In this document: piece after piece, positions 34,021-43,317 of the stretch
How the letters are laid out: each line of letters opens with the position of its first letter
How positions within the stretch are numbered: the first letter of the stretch is position 1
Source of the DNA: Polyangiaceae bacterium
GTDB taxonomy: Bacteria > Myxococcota_A > Polyangia > Polyangiales > Polyangiaceae
Assembly (NCBI GenBank): GCA_025936045.1
Contig: JAICUB010000039.1
Coordinates: 1-64,000 of the forward strand
Length of the DNA stretch: 64,000 nucleotides
Direction of reading: 5' to 3'
Notes under the pieces: model-generated
The model's database searches: none
Told to the model about the DNA's origin: nothing
What the model saw: only the letters and a program-made list of their open reading frames with translations
Translations under genes and position numbers: made by a program

Positions 34021-35940
34021 CTATTGTCCGCGTGCTCGTTCGGCGTTCGCGCGGCGTCCCGCGATGACTGCGCCGTTCAGCGCCGCGATGGCTTGCTCGA
34101 GTTTTTCGGGCTGAACACTGACGAACGCGTGCTTGTGCCGCACGCGGATGTATTCGGTGCTTTCGGGCCCGACGCCCGCAGCGCGCAGCACCGTTTCGAA
34201 GTCGCTCGGCTTCGCGCCGTCGCGCCGTCCGACGCTCACGTAGATCTCGGAGCCCGAGCCGGAGGGCTCTTCGCCGCCGTCCTCGCCGGATGTCTCGGCG
34301 CCGGTCGCCTCCGCGTTTGTCACCGGCTCCGGCGCGGCGGCGTCCGGGGCGAACCCCGGCGCGTCCGAGAATTCGACCTTGGGTAAATCCGGCAGCTCCC
34401 CGAAATCGTTGCGCGGCGATCGCTGCCGGCCGCGCTCATTGTCGCGCTCGCGGCCGCGCCCGCGTTCGCGCTCTCGCTCACGCCGCCGCTCGGGTGCGGC
34501 GCGAGCCGGCTCCGGCGCGGGACGCTCGGCGGGCGGGCCCTTCGGTGCTTCGAGCGTCGCTTCACGCTCGGGCTCGACGCTTGCGCTCTTGTTCGTGCGT
34601 GTGCGGCGCGCCGCGGTCGCTTCGTCCACCGCGTCCGGGCGCGCCCCCAGGTGGTCCCGCAGGAGCCCCGCGACGATGGCCTCCGCTTCGTCGTGACTCA
34701 GCAGCCGGCGCGCGAGCGCAAGATCGTCCGGGTGCGGCTTCTTCGCGGAGAAAGCATCTGCGAACATGCGGAGCACGTCCGTCTCGTCGCGCGTCTTCTT
34801 GTCGCGCGCGTTCGGGAGCTGCCGCTCGATCGGGCGGAGCTTGTAGGTGAGGCGCAGGAGGTAGAGATTGCCGACGTCGCGCGGGCCGACGAGCGCGAGC
34901 GCGGTGCCGGTGCGGCCCGCTCGCCCGGTGCGGCCCGTGCGATGCACGTACGCTTCCGCCGATTCGGGGAAGTCGTAGTTGATGACATGCGTGAGGAGCG
35001 AAATGTCGATGCCGCGCGCCGCGACGTCGGTCGCGACGAGAAACCTGAGCGCGCCGCTCCGTGTCGCCGCCATCACCTTCTCGCGATCGGACTGCGGCAG
35101 ATCGGCGTTCAACCAATCGGCCGCGTAGCCCTGCTGCTCTAGCGCCGCGGCGACGCGCTTGGTCTCGTCCTTGGTGTTGCAAAAGACGATCGCGCTCTCG
35201 GGGTTCTCGACCTCGAGGATCTGAATCAGCGCGCCGAGCTTGTCGGTCGGCACGATGTACACGTAGTGGTTGATCTCGAGCGCGCCGATGTGGTCGCCGC
35301 TCAGCGTGAGGAACTGCGGATCGCGCAGGCGCGTCTCGGCGACGCGCCGGATGTCGGGGGGGAGCGTGGCGCTGAAGAGCAGCGTCTGCCGGTTCGCCGG
35401 CAGGAAGCCCAGGATGTCGCTGATCTGCGGCAAGAAGCCCATCGAGAGCATCTCGTCGCTTTCGTCGAGCACGAAGACGCGGATGCCCGAGGCGTCGAGG
35501 GTGCCGCGATGCAGATGGTCGAGCACGCGCCCCGGCGTGCCCACGACGATCTGTGCCCCGCCTCGGATGTCCGCGACCTGACGCGCCATCGGAGCGCCGC
35601 CGTAGACGGCGGTCGTGCGCACGCCGCGGTGCTTGGCGAGCGAGTCGACTTCGCGCGTCACCTGCAGCGCGAGCTCGCGCGTCGGACACAGCACGAGCGC
35701 CTGCACGGCGCTCGTCCCGCGCTTGACCATGCCGTCGACGAGCGGGAGCCCGAACGCGGCGGTCTTGCCCGTGCCGGTGCGTGCCTGCACCACCAAATCC
35801 TTGCCGCGCATCGCGTGTTCGAACACGGCGAGTTGCACCGGGGTCGGGTGCACGTAGCCGAGCTCGTCCACGGCGCGGCGCACCTCCGGAGATAAGGGCA
35901 GAGCGTCGAAAGTCGGAAGATCGCCGGCGGGAGAAGACAT
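34021..35940 (-). CDS. DEAD-box RNA helicase with DbpA-type RNA-binding C-terminus
   Basis: 639 residues. FDALPLSPEV, Q-motif PTPVQ, Walker A ARTGTGKT (53-60), PTREL, GTPGR, Walker B DESD (159-162) in place of DEAD, SAT (190-192), then motifs IV-VI (IVFCNTKDE, ATDVAARGIDI, HRTGRTGRAG). A 100-residue Arg/Glu/Gly-rich linker (RERERERGRGRERDNERGR) joins the core to a DbpA-type RNA-binding domain (about 565-639). Likely in ribosome assembly or cold-shock RNA unwinding. The Asp-Glu-Ser-Asp variant is unusual but keeps the metal-binding residues. Confidence 0.93.
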   Translation of the reverse strand: MSSPAGDLPTFDALPLSPEVRRAVDELGYVHPTPVQLAVFEHAMRGKDLVVQARTGTGKTAAFGLPLVDGMVKRGTSAVQALVLCPTRELALQVTREVDSLAKHRGVRTTAVYGGAPMARQVADIRGGAQIVVGTPGRVLDHLHRGTLDASGIRVFVLDESDEMLSMGFLPQISDILGFLPANRQTLLFSATLPPDIRRVAETRLRDPQFLTLSGDHIGALEINHYVYIVPTDKLGALIQILEVENPESAIVFCNTKDETKRVAAALEQQGYAADWLNADLPQSDREKVMAATRSGALRFLVATDVAARGIDISLLTHVINYDFPESAEAYVHRTGRTGRAGRTGTALALVGPRDVGNLYLLRLTYKLRPIERQLPNARDKKTRDETDVLRMFADAFSAKKPHPDDLALARRLLSHDEAEAIVAGLLRDHLGARPDAVDEATAARRTRTNKSASVEPEREATLEAPKGPPAERPAPEPARAAPERRRERERERGRGRERDNERGRQRSPRNDFGELPDLPKVEFSDAPGFAPDAAAPEPVTNAEATGAETSGEDGGEEPSGSGSEIYVSVGRRDGAKPSDFETVLRAAGVGPESTEYIRVRHKHAFVSVQPEKLEQAIAALNGAVIAGRRANAERARGQ

Positions 35941-35943
35941 GAG

Positions 35944-36396
35944 TTATCGAGTCTCGAGCTCGTGCTCGAGCTCGCGCGCCCGCTGCCGTTGGCCGGCGAG
36001 CGCGGTTGCCTCATACCGCACGGCGTGCTCTTCCGCATAGCGAAGCGCGTCGAGTTCGCGCAGGCGCTGGGAGTCCTTGGGGGCTCCCCGGCAAACGGTG
36101 CCGAGGGCCGGCCGGGAGCTCCATTCCGGTTCGAGGGCCGCTCTGAAGCGTTGAAGGCTATGCCGCTCGCCGATACTTTCACGGCGCGCCGCGAGACGGG
36201 CCCGGTCCACCGCCCGGAGCAGGCTCAAGAGGCCGGCGTCGCAGCTCGCCGGGGGTAGCCCAGGAGGCCGAAAAAACAGCGCTTCCATGATCTGGAAGGT
36301 CCAAATGAGCGTGGGGACGCTCACGAAGAGGGCGAACAGGAGGATCCCGGCGCGCCGGCCGATGCGTCTCAGGCGCGAGCGAGCGGGTCGGGTCAT
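35944..36396 (-). CDS. Hypothetical single-span membrane protein
   Basis: 150 residues. A basic N-terminus (MTRPARSRLRRIGRRAG) and one membrane helix (ILLFALFVSVPTLIWTFQIMEALFF) suggest an N-in anchor with the rest in the periplasm. The rest is Arg/Glu-rich and helical with two Cys (PASCDAG, GTVCRGA) and ends in a coiled-coil-like stretch (RQRARELEHELETR). It lies 3 bp upstream of the RNA helicase start, so the two are co-transcribed. No family recognised. Confidence 0.7.
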   Translation of the reverse strand: MTRPARSRLRRIGRRAGILLFALFVSVPTLIWTFQIMEALFFRPPGLPPASCDAGLLSLLRAVDRARLAARRESIGERHSLQRFRAALEPEWSSRPALGTVCRGAPKDSQRLRELDALRYAEEHAVRYEATALAGQRQRARELEHELETR

Positions 36397-36522
36397 CGCT
36401 CCCGTCTTTCAGCATGGGACGCGGTCCGCGGTCAAACACCGGCCACTTGGCCGCTCGCCGTTGAGCCCTCGCGCATCCGTTGACCGGCCCCCGGCGCTCC
36501 CCCATAATTCTTTCACAAGAAT

Positions 36523-37581
36523 TTGAAAGCTCAGAAAGTCGCAGACGTTCCCGGGCTCGGAGTGGAAGCTGCCGTCGGCGCTCTGCGGGGCGCCGCTGCT
36601 TCCGAGGCGCCCGGCATGCTTGCCGAGCAACGCTTGGCCGAGGTTGCCGCCCTCTTCGCCGACGACCTCAAATGGGTCGAGGCCGAGCTCGGCCGCGCCG
36701 GGCAAAACGGGCCCGCGCCGGGGGCCGATGCTGCGCGCCACCTCATCGAGCGCGGCGGCAAACGGCTGCGTCCGCTCGCGTTGCTCCTGAGCTCGGCCTG
36801 CTTCGGCCGGATCCCCGCGGAGGCTCGTGAGCTCGCGGTAGTGGCCGAACTCGTGCATTCGGCGACGCTTCTGCACGACGACGTCATCGACGACGGCAAG
36901 GAGCGCCGGGGAGCGCCCGCGTCGCGGGTGCTTTGGAGCAACGGCGTGAGCGTGCTCGGCGGCGACCTCTTGCTGGTGGGCGCGCTCGAGCGTACGGCGC
37001 TGCACGCGCCGGAAATCATGCCCGACCTCGTCGCCACGCTGCGGAGGCTCGTGGAAGGGGAGATCATCCAGCTGCGCGGGCGCGTCGAGCTCGACGTGTC
37101 CGAGTCGACGTACGAGCGCATCCTGCGTGACAAGACCGCGTCGCTCTTCGGGTGGGCGACGCGCACCGGCGCGCGCCTTGCGAGCGCGGACGCGGCGTCC
37201 GTCCAAGCGATGACGGCGTTCGGCGAAGAGCTCGGGTACGCGTTTCAGCTCGTCGACGACGTGCTCGACTACACGGGCGCTCCGTCGGGCAAGACGCTGC
37301 TCGCCGATCTCCGGCAGGGCAAGCTGACGCTGCCGCTCGTCCTCGCCGCGACGCGCGACCCCGCACTGATGGGTCCGCTCCGGCGTATCTTCGCCGGCGA
37401 TCAGGAGCCGGTGGCGCACGTGAGCGAGAGCGTCGTCGCGAGCGGCGCGTGCGACGAGGTGCGGCGCCGTGCGCGCGAGCACACCTCGCGCGCCGTCGCC
37501 GCCCTCGAAGCCGTCGCCATGAGCCCGGCGCGCTCGCTCCTCACGAGCGTCGCGACCGAGCTTGCGGCGCGCGCGGCCTGA
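36523..37581 (+). CDS. Polyprenyl diphosphate synthase (IspB/trans-prenyltransferase)
   Basis: 352 residues. GGKRLRPLALLLSS, HSATLLHDDVIDD (first Asp-rich motif, Asp119-Asp124) and FQLVDDVLDYTG (second Asp-rich motif) are the full catalytic signature of long-chain prenyl synthases; GKTLLADLRQGKLTLPLVLA is the usual C-terminal lid. It makes an all-trans C35-C50 prenyl chain, probably for menaquinone. The start is uncertain: a TTG at 36523 without ribosome-binding site, or an ATG at 36616 before AEQRLAEVAALF. Confidence 0.92.
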   Translation: MKAQKVADVPGLGVEAAVGALRGAAASEAPGMLAEQRLAEVAALFADDLKWVEAELGRAGQNGPAPGADAARHLIERGGKRLRPLALLLSSACFGRIPAEARELAVVAELVHSATLLHDDVIDDGKERRGAPASRVLWSNGVSVLGGDLLLVGALERTALHAPEIMPDLVATLRRLVEGEIIQLRGRVELDVSESTYERILRDKTASLFGWATRTGARLASADAASVQAMTAFGEELGYAFQLVDDVLDYTGAPSGKTLLADLRQGKLTLPLVLAATRDPALMGPLRRIFAGDQEPVAHVSESVVASGACDEVRRRAREHTSRAVAALEAVAMSPARSLLTSVATELAARAA

Positions 37582-37589
37582 CGCCGGGG

Positions 37590-37608
37590 CGCTCGGTCGA
37601 TCCGAGCG
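37590..37608. terminator. Hairpin between convergent genes
   Basis: CGCTCGG (37590-37596), loop TCGAT, CCGAGCG (37602-37608) lies in the 35-bp gap between the prenyl synthase and the TPR/zincin-like gene. No T run, so a weak or structural terminator. Confidence 0.4.
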
Positions 37609-37616
37609 GCTCCGGC

Positions 37617-38621
37617 TCAGTTCAGGTGACCCGGCGGGACCGAGTGGTCCGGCTCCGGGTCGAGGAACGTCGCCGTGATCTCGCGCTCGAGCGCCGCGCC
37701 GATTTCGGCTTCGACGAGCTCGACGGAGCCGGCGAGCCGCTCGACGTTGCGCTGGTAGACGAACACACGCGCCGTGAGCGGAAGTGATTTGTCCTCGGTG
37801 TTGATGCCGTCGAGCAAGAGGAGCGCGCGCGGATCGACTCCGTCCACGACCACTTCGACGCCCGGCACCTCCGCCGCGTAGACTTCGCCTTCGCGCACGT
37901 ACACCCTGAGCGACTCCGGTAGCGCGTCGATCGCGCGCCGCGCCGTCGTCTCGAACGTCTCGCGCGAGAGCGACCAGCTCGGCGCCGGCACCTCGAGATC
38001 GAGCTCACGTGAGCGTAAGAACGCGCCGGTTGCGCCCGCGGTGTCGCCGCGTTCGTCGCGGATGAGCCCGAGGTAGTACCAGGCTTCGGCGTTGCGGTTG
38101 TTGCGCTTGACGGCTTCTTCCACGAGCGGGAAGGCGCGCTCCGCGTCGCCCACCTCGTAGTGCGCGCGGCCCACCAGGAAGAGGTGGCTCGGATTCTCGA
38201 AGGGTCCGGCTGGAAAGCGCGCGCACACCGCGCGGGCTCCTTCCGTCTCGCCCTTGCCGAGCAGGGCGTCGAACTTCAAGAGCAGCGCGTCCACCACCTC
38301 GTCGTCCGTCTCCGCGAGGTCGAGCGCCTGGTCGCACATGGCAATGGCTTCGTCGAACTCGCCGAGCGGGTGGATGTACACCTCGGCCGCGTTCAACATC
38401 GCCTCGAGGTACGTGTCGTCGAGGGCGATCGCCTGGCGATAGCTGTCGATCGCGTCTTCGAACTCGCCCTTGAGGGCGGCCACGTAGCCCAAGAGGTTAT
38501 GCGCCTCGGGCGACTGACTGTCGAGCTCGAGGGCGCGCCGCGCGCTGAGCTCGGCGCCACGCGGGTCTCCGCGCTGCACGAGGTCCCAGCCGCGGTCGAG
38601 GTGCGCCGAGAATTGGTCCAT
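37617..38621 (-). CDS. TPR protein with a degenerate minimal zincin-like C-terminus
   Basis: 334 residues. N-terminal TPRs (AHLDRGWDLVQRGDPRGAELSARRALELD; AIDSYRQAIALDDTYLEAM; EAWYYLGLIRDERGDT) run to about 215. The last 120 residues (FETTARRAIDALPESLRVYVREGEVYAAEVP..., ARVFVYQRNVERLAGSVELVEAEIGAALEREITATFL) follow the plan of the small zincin (DUF1025) domain: Phe, LP and iYxRNlxRL features are kept. The HExxH zinc motif that should lie in LEREITATF is absent, so it is probably not an active peptidase. Function unknown. Confidence 0.85.
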   Translation of the reverse strand: MDQFSAHLDRGWDLVQRGDPRGAELSARRALELDSQSPEAHNLLGYVAALKGEFEDAIDSYRQAIALDDTYLEAMLNAAEVYIHPLGEFDEAIAMCDQALDLAETDDEVVDALLLKFDALLGKGETEGARAVCARFPAGPFENPSHLFLVGRAHYEVGDAERAFPLVEEAVKRNNRNAEAWYYLGLIRDERGDTAGATGAFLRSRELDLEVPAPSWSLSRETFETTARRAIDALPESLRVYVREGEVYAAEVPGVEVVVDGVDPRALLLLDGINTEDKSLPLTARVFVYQRNVERLAGSVELVEAEIGAALEREITATFLDPEPDHSVPPGHLN

Positions 38622-38721
38622 CTAGCCGTCTTCTCTGGTCTCGCGCGGGCAGCGAGTCAAGCCGCGCATCCAGGTGGCTATCCCCGGTGCGACGCGGCCA
38701 CGCCCTCCGCCGGCCGCCGCG

Positions 38722-40518
38722 CTAGTCGTGGATGACGACGCGGGTGCCGGACCCCTCCGGCCGCGCCCACATGCCGTGAAAACCGGCGCGAAAGTCGGGT
38801 GACGTGAAGAAGAACAGCCACTTCGCGTCGAGCGGGGAGAGGTTCACGCAGCCGTGGCTCATCTGCACGCCGTAATTGCTGTGCCAGAAAGCGCCGTGCA
38901 GGGCGTACGCACGATAGAAGTACTCGACGTACGGCACGTCCTCGATGCTGTAGGGCAAGTCGCCGGCGGCCGATCCGTCGCCGTCCATCGTGGTCGTGAT
39001 GTGCTTCTCGCGAATGCGAAATTCACCCGTCGGCGTGCGGTGGTCCTTGTCCTTGTCCTTCGATTCCTTGCCGCTCGAGATGAGCGTCGCGTAGACGGGC
39101 CGCGTCCCGACGAACGCCACGAGCGTCTGCGTCGAGAGGTCGATGTCGATCCAGCGCTCGTCGGGTCCGAGGCCGTCCGGCGCCGCGGCGGGTTCCGTAA
39201 CGCGCACCTGGCTCGCCTTGAGCCAGGTATTTTCCGAGGTTTCGAGGTAGTGCGTGCCGCCCACGTCCGTGGCGCGTCCGGTCAGCTCGATCGCGACTTG
39301 GCGGTCGATCGATTTGGCCGGGCGGAGCTGCTTCTTCGCTTCATCGAGCTGGTAAGTCGAAACCTGCTTGCGACCGCCGTAGCCCCACGCGACGGGGAGC
39401 TTCCAGCGCTCGCCGTCGAGCTCGACGCCCTGGAACTTCGACGCGCCGGTTTGCCAGAAGCGTTCGGCGGGCGTGATCAACGTCTTGGTCGTCTTGTACC
39501 AAGTGCGATCGTTCCAGCGAAACGTGCGGTCGATGGCGACGAAGAAGCCTTGCACCATGCGCTTGGCGAGGATGTCGTCGGCGTCTTCGGAGAGTCGATC
39601 GAGCTTGAGCTCGTGCAGGTGCTCCTTGATCCGATCCTTGTCCTGCTGCCACCAAGGCTTGTCCGGCTCCTCGATCCCCGCGTCCGTCATGCCGGGATCG
39701 AGCGGGATCCCCGCGTCGACGGCCATCGAGACAGGGGCGACCGCGCCAGGAGTGGCCGCGGCCGCGGCTGCCGCAGCCGCGTTCGGGACGTTCGCTGCGG
39801 CCATGGGGGCGGGCGGCGGCGGGGGCTCCACTTTCTTCTCGAGCAGGTACGGCTCGTACTTGAGCATCTGCTCGCGAGACGGCACCGAGTGGTAGAGCGG
39901 CGTGCCGTGCTTGGCGTTGCGCGCGTACGCGTACGGCAACACCTCGTCGAGGTTCGGCGGCGTCATCGCGAACTTCACTTCGGGGCTCGAGAGGTTCGTC
40001 GTCCCGTAGTTGCCGCAGATGTACCCGCCGCCGACGACTTCGTACCAGCCCGGCGTGCAGCCTTTGCGCGACCCGGGGGACTCGCGCACCGGCAGCCTGC
40101 CGCCGCTCCGCACCCAGCCGATCTTCGTGCTGCGCTCGAACGAGGGCTCGCTGTAAACGCCGGCCGCGGGCGAGGTGACCACGAACCACGCGCCCGTATG
40201 CTCCGGCTGCTGCGGGAACGCGCTCAGCGGGCGGCTGCTGCCGGCGGGCGGCGGGACGCCACCATCCTCGAGCGGCGCCGCGGAGCCGTTCGGCGCGGCG
40301 CCCGGAGCCGTGGCGGCGCTCGGGGCGCGCTTCAATTCGGGCGGCAGGGTCGGCGCGCCGGGCTGGGCCTCGATCCGCGACGGCGCGGCGCCGCCATCCT
40401 CGGCCGTGCCCTCGGAACCGTGGCCGCAAGCAGTCACGGCCGCCAGGAGGGCGAACACGGACAGGAGCCTAGGGCGGGGGGATCGGATCACGGCAGGATG
40501 ACGTCGGAGTCTTTCCAT
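38722..40518 (-). CDS. YkuD L,D-transpeptidase lipoprotein
   Basis: 598 residues. A lipoprotein signal RPRLLSVFALLAAVTAC leads to a Pro/Ala-rich linker and a middle region with SH3-like segments (GAWFVVTSPAAGVYSEP; RWIDIDLSTQTLVAFVG). The YkuD catalytic motif is HGAFWHSNYGVQM then SHGCVNL, with Cys557 the nucleophile. It forms 3-3 (meso-DAP to meso-DAP) cross-links or attaches lipoproteins to peptidoglycan. No ribosome-binding site is seen before the ATG at 40518; GTG at 40491 is the alternative. An Ala-rich stretch of about ten residues (NAAAAAAAAAT) is notable. Confidence 0.9.
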   Translation of the reverse strand: MERLRRHPAVIRSPRPRLLSVFALLAAVTACGHGSEGTAEDGGAAPSRIEAQPGAPTLPPELKRAPSAATAPGAAPNGSAAPLEDGGVPPPAGSSRPLSAFPQQPEHTGAWFVVTSPAAGVYSEPSFERSTKIGWVRSGGRLPVRESPGSRKGCTPGWYEVVGGGYICGNYGTTNLSSPEVKFAMTPPNLDEVLPYAYARNAKHGTPLYHSVPSREQMLKYEPYLLEKKVEPPPPPAPMAAANVPNAAAAAAAAATPGAVAPVSMAVDAGIPLDPGMTDAGIEEPDKPWWQQDKDRIKEHLHELKLDRLSEDADDILAKRMVQGFFVAIDRTFRWNDRTWYKTTKTLITPAERFWQTGASKFQGVELDGERWKLPVAWGYGGRKQVSTYQLDEAKKQLRPAKSIDRQVAIELTGRATDVGGTHYLETSENTWLKASQVRVTEPAAAPDGLGPDERWIDIDLSTQTLVAFVGTRPVYATLISSGKESKDKDKDHRTPTGEFRIREKHITTTMDGDGSAAGDLPYSIEDVPYVEYFYRAYALHGAFWHSNYGVQMSHGCVNLSPLDAKWLFFFTSPDFRAGFHGMWARPEGSGTRVVIHD

Positions 40519-40630
40519 GAGGGAGGCAGCTTTCGCCAGTTTTTGGCAAGCTCGGGCTGTGTTTACAAGGGACGTGCCAAGCGTGCACGTGCAGTCGCTC
40601 GGGCGCTTCGCGAAGGGTATGGTCTAGCGC

Positions 40631-41980
40631 GTGGGTCCCGAGACGCATTGGCGCGGTCAGGCCGACACGGATCGGCGGCTCCGCTGGTTCGTGCTCCTGG
40701 CCGCGCTGCTGCACGCTCCGTTCACGCCACTCATGGGGTTGGTGGGGCTGCTGGGCTTTTTGGTCGCTAAAAAGCCGCCCCCGGTGGCGCTCGAGCCGCT
40801 CACGACGATTCCGGTCGACCTGCTCGAGGGGGAGGACCTCGGGCCCGCGGCGCCTCCACCCGCGGTGACCGCCCCGCCGGAACCGGCTGCGATCGAGCCC
40901 GAAACGCCTCCCCAACCGAAGCCCAAGCCGAAGCCCAAGCCGAAGCTCGAGGACGCCGGGGCGCCCGACGCGGGTACACCCGACGCCGAAGCGCCGGACG
41001 CGGCCGCCGCCGACGCCGCCGCAGATGCCGGCATTGCCGACGGAGGCATCGCGAGCGCCGACGGCGGCGCCCCGAACCCCATGGCCGCGCTCACCGGCGA
41101 CGCCAAGAAGGTGATCGACCGGGACGCGAACGTCCGTCTGGTGATTTACCCCGAGAAGATCCGAAATCATCCGCTCGCGCCGCGGATCGGCCAGCTACTC
41201 GGGTCGGTCTACCAATGGCGCGACTTCTTCGGCCCCTCGAAGCTCGATCCGATGCGCGACGTCGACCGCATCATGATCGTGGGCCCCGAGCTACGCGATT
41301 CGACCAACGTCGCCGCCATCATTCAGCACAACGTCGGCGCGACGCGGATGCATGCAGCGCTCGACGCGCTCGTGCAGGCCGACCCCGACCACGGTGAGTG
41401 GCTCGACGCCGGCGTGCCCGCGGCGACGGCGTACGCCGACCGCGCGCCGCGCGTGCTCGTCATGCCGTCCTCGAACGTCGTCGTGGTGGTGCCGCCGGGC
41501 CTGCGCGACGTAGCTCTCGCGCTCAAGCGCCCGCGCATTCCGAAGCCGACTGGATCCGAGGTGGTGTGGGCGTACGCGGTCACTCCCTGGCGACCGGCGC
41601 GCGCGCTCGGCGTGCAGCTGCCGAAGAGCCTGAAATGGGCGAAAGTTTGGGTCACCCCGCGCGACGACGGCGGAGCCGTGGTGGAGGCGGAAGCCGAAGA
41701 CGCCAGTGCCGAAGCGGCGTCGACGCACGCTTCCGAACTCAACGCGCAGATCCAAGACGCGCTCTCCACGGTCGCGTCGTTCAGCTTGCTCGGGCAAATG
41801 TTGCTCGGGACGAAGGCGGTGCGCCTCGTCGAGCACGTCGAAATCACGGCCGACGGCGACAAACTCCACGGCACGGCGACGCTTACCGAAGCGCAAATCG
41901 AGCGCATTTTCGAGCAGCTTCAGGGCGCCCTGGTCGAGCGGCGGCTCGTGCCTTCACGCCGTGACGGCGGCGCGCCCTAG
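40631..41980 (+). CDS. TonB-like anchored protein of unknown function
   Basis: 449 residues, GTG start. N-terminal basic stretch then a membrane helix (LLAALLHAPFTPLMGLVGLLGFLV), a Pro-rich spacer with KPKPKPKPKPK, a Asp/Ala-rich spacer (DAGAPDAGTPDAEAPD) and a folded C-terminal domain from about 150 (VRLVIYPEKIRNHPLAPRIGQLLGS, DVDRIMIVGPELRDST). The layout copies TonB: anchor, rigid Pro/Lys spacer and periplasmic domain. The C-terminal domain does not look like the TonB domain. ExbB, ExbD and receptors are not adjacent. It may be an envelope motor or sensing protein peculiar to this group. Confidence 0.8.
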   Translation: MGPETHWRGQADTDRRLRWFVLLAALLHAPFTPLMGLVGLLGFLVAKKPPPVALEPLTTIPVDLLEGEDLGPAAPPPAVTAPPEPAAIEPETPPQPKPKPKPKPKLEDAGAPDAGTPDAEAPDAAAADAAADAGIADGGIASADGGAPNPMAALTGDAKKVIDRDANVRLVIYPEKIRNHPLAPRIGQLLGSVYQWRDFFGPSKLDPMRDVDRIMIVGPELRDSTNVAAIIQHNVGATRMHAALDALVQADPDHGEWLDAGVPAATAYADRAPRVLVMPSSNVVVVVPPGLRDVALALKRPRIPKPTGSEVVWAYAVTPWRPARALGVQLPKSLKWAKVWVTPRDDGGAVVEAEAEDASAEAASTHASELNAQIQDALSTVASFSLLGQMLLGTKAVRLVEHVEITADGDKLHGTATLTEAQIERIFEQLQGALVERRLVPSRRDGGAP

Positions 41981-42003
41981 CGCAGCGCCCATGAGTCATC
42001 GGT

Positions 42004-42017
42004 CGCGTAGCTACGCG
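42004..42017. repeat. 14-bp perfect palindrome
   Basis: CGCGTAGCTACGCG lies across the stop codon (CTA on the plus strand) of the minus-strand membrane protein and between convergent genes. It may be chance in GC-rich DNA or a short transcription-termination element. Confidence 0.4.
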
Positions 42018-43228
42018 GGCGGCGGAAACAGGCTCGGCCCGCTGGCTCCGCTCGCGACGGCGGTGATGCTCGCGAGCATCACGTCAGCTCGATCGGCGTC
42101 AATTGCGCCCACGCAGAGGGTGCGGCCCTTGCGCGGTTCCACGAGCAGCCGGCAGCGGCCGCGCATGCCGTCGAGCCCGCTCGAGAGCAGAAAATCAATC
42201 GCGAGCCCCGCGACGATCAGCGCGACGGCCATCGACAGGAGCGAGCTCGAGCCGCCCGGCACGCGCAACGCGTCGACGAAGAGCCCCATGCCGAAGTACG
42301 TGCCGATGACGAGCGCGGCCAAGCCCGCATACAGCCCGGCGCGCGGGAACTGCACCTCGCGCGTGACGCTCGCGAGGTTCGGGAGCGGAACGAGCACCGT
42401 TCGCTCCTTCAGCACCTTGCCGAGCATCTCGACGCGGTAGGTGAGCTCTAGTCCGCGCTCGGTGAGCGTGAAGGACGCCGGGCGCCGGTAGCCGAACGCG
42501 AGCCGCGCCACCAGGCGGCCGAGCTGATAGACCCCGAGGAGCAGTGTCACGGCCAGAATCGCGGTCGCGACGGGCCGGAACGGCGTCGGCAAGAGCTCGC
42601 CGAGCAGGGGCTCGCGCGCGACGCCGCCGACGGCGAGCAGGGCGCGCGTCTGTTGGTCCTCGACGCGGGCGAGCGCGCGCGTGCGCGGCGATGCGGCCTC
42701 GGGCGACAGGCTCGCGCCGAGTGCCGCCGCGGCGAGCAGCGATTCCGTGCGTCCGAAATCGGGCGCCACCTCGGCCGGGTCGATGGCGATGCGTGCGACC
42801 GCGCGCCACACGTCCTCGCGCTTGCCCGCCGCTGCGTCGAGCGAGAGCAAGGCGTCGCACGGCGTGTGCGCCGCGAGCCAAGTCATGTGGGCGACGAGCT
42901 CCTGCTCCTGCTCTTCGGTCGCGCTCTCCTCGCGAGCCGCGAGCGCGAGCGCGGCGCCGAGCAGCAGCGCTTCCGCCGGCGTGCCCACGCCCTCTTCGAG
43001 CAGCGTCGCGACGTTGCCGAACGGCGTATCGAAGTCGGATCTCGCGAGGCCCTCGGGAACGCGGTGCGCGGGCGTCTCGCCGCCGTGAGGCTTGCGCGAA
43101 GCGAACGCCTGATCGCGTTGTTCGGCGGCTTCGATCGCAGCCTTCTTCACGAGCTTGACGAGCTCGTCTTCCAGCGGGTGCTTGTTGAGCGCCGAGATCA
43201 CCTCGGCCGGGGTAGGGGCGTCCGACAT
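42011..43228 (-). CDS. Hypothetical membrane protein
   Basis: 405 residues. The N-terminal 210 residues are soluble, helical, with EEQEQELVAHMTWLAAHT. Then a helix (ATAILAVTLLLGVYQLGRLVARLAF), a beta-rich part (FTLTERGLELTYRVEMLGKVLKERTVLVPLPNLASVTREVQ) and two more membrane helices (GLYAGLAALVIGTYFGMGLFV; MAVALIVAGLAIDFLLSS). ATG start. The beta part resembles a PH-like membrane-associated domain but I cannot name it. Stands alone, convergent with the TonB-like gene. Confidence 0.78.
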   Translation of the reverse strand: MSDAPTPAEVISALNKHPLEDELVKLVKKAAIEAAEQRDQAFASRKPHGGETPAHRVPEGLARSDFDTPFGNVATLLEEGVGTPAEALLLGAALALAAREESATEEQEQELVAHMTWLAAHTPCDALLSLDAAAGKREDVWRAVARIAIDPAEVAPDFGRTESLLAAAALGASLSPEAASPRTRALARVEDQQTRALLAVGGVAREPLLGELLPTPFRPVATAILAVTLLLGVYQLGRLVARLAFGYRRPASFTLTERGLELTYRVEMLGKVLKERTVLVPLPNLASVTREVQFPRAGLYAGLAALVIGTYFGMGLFVDALRVPGGSSSLLSMAVALIVAGLAIDFLLSSGLDGMRGRCRLLVEPRKGRTLCVGAIDADRADVMLASITAVASGASGPSLFPPPA

Positions 43229-43317
43229 CGCGTGCGACAGCTCTCACGAGAGCTGACCCAGCGTGTAGCCGACTTTACGGCCAAAGGGCCAGTATGGCGT
43301 GCGTTGCCGCCCGCGCT

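Noticed and set aside
42004..42017. Palindrome as operator or terminator
   Set aside because: Only 14 bp, no T run, and it overlaps a stop codon; kept as a repeat, not called regulatory.
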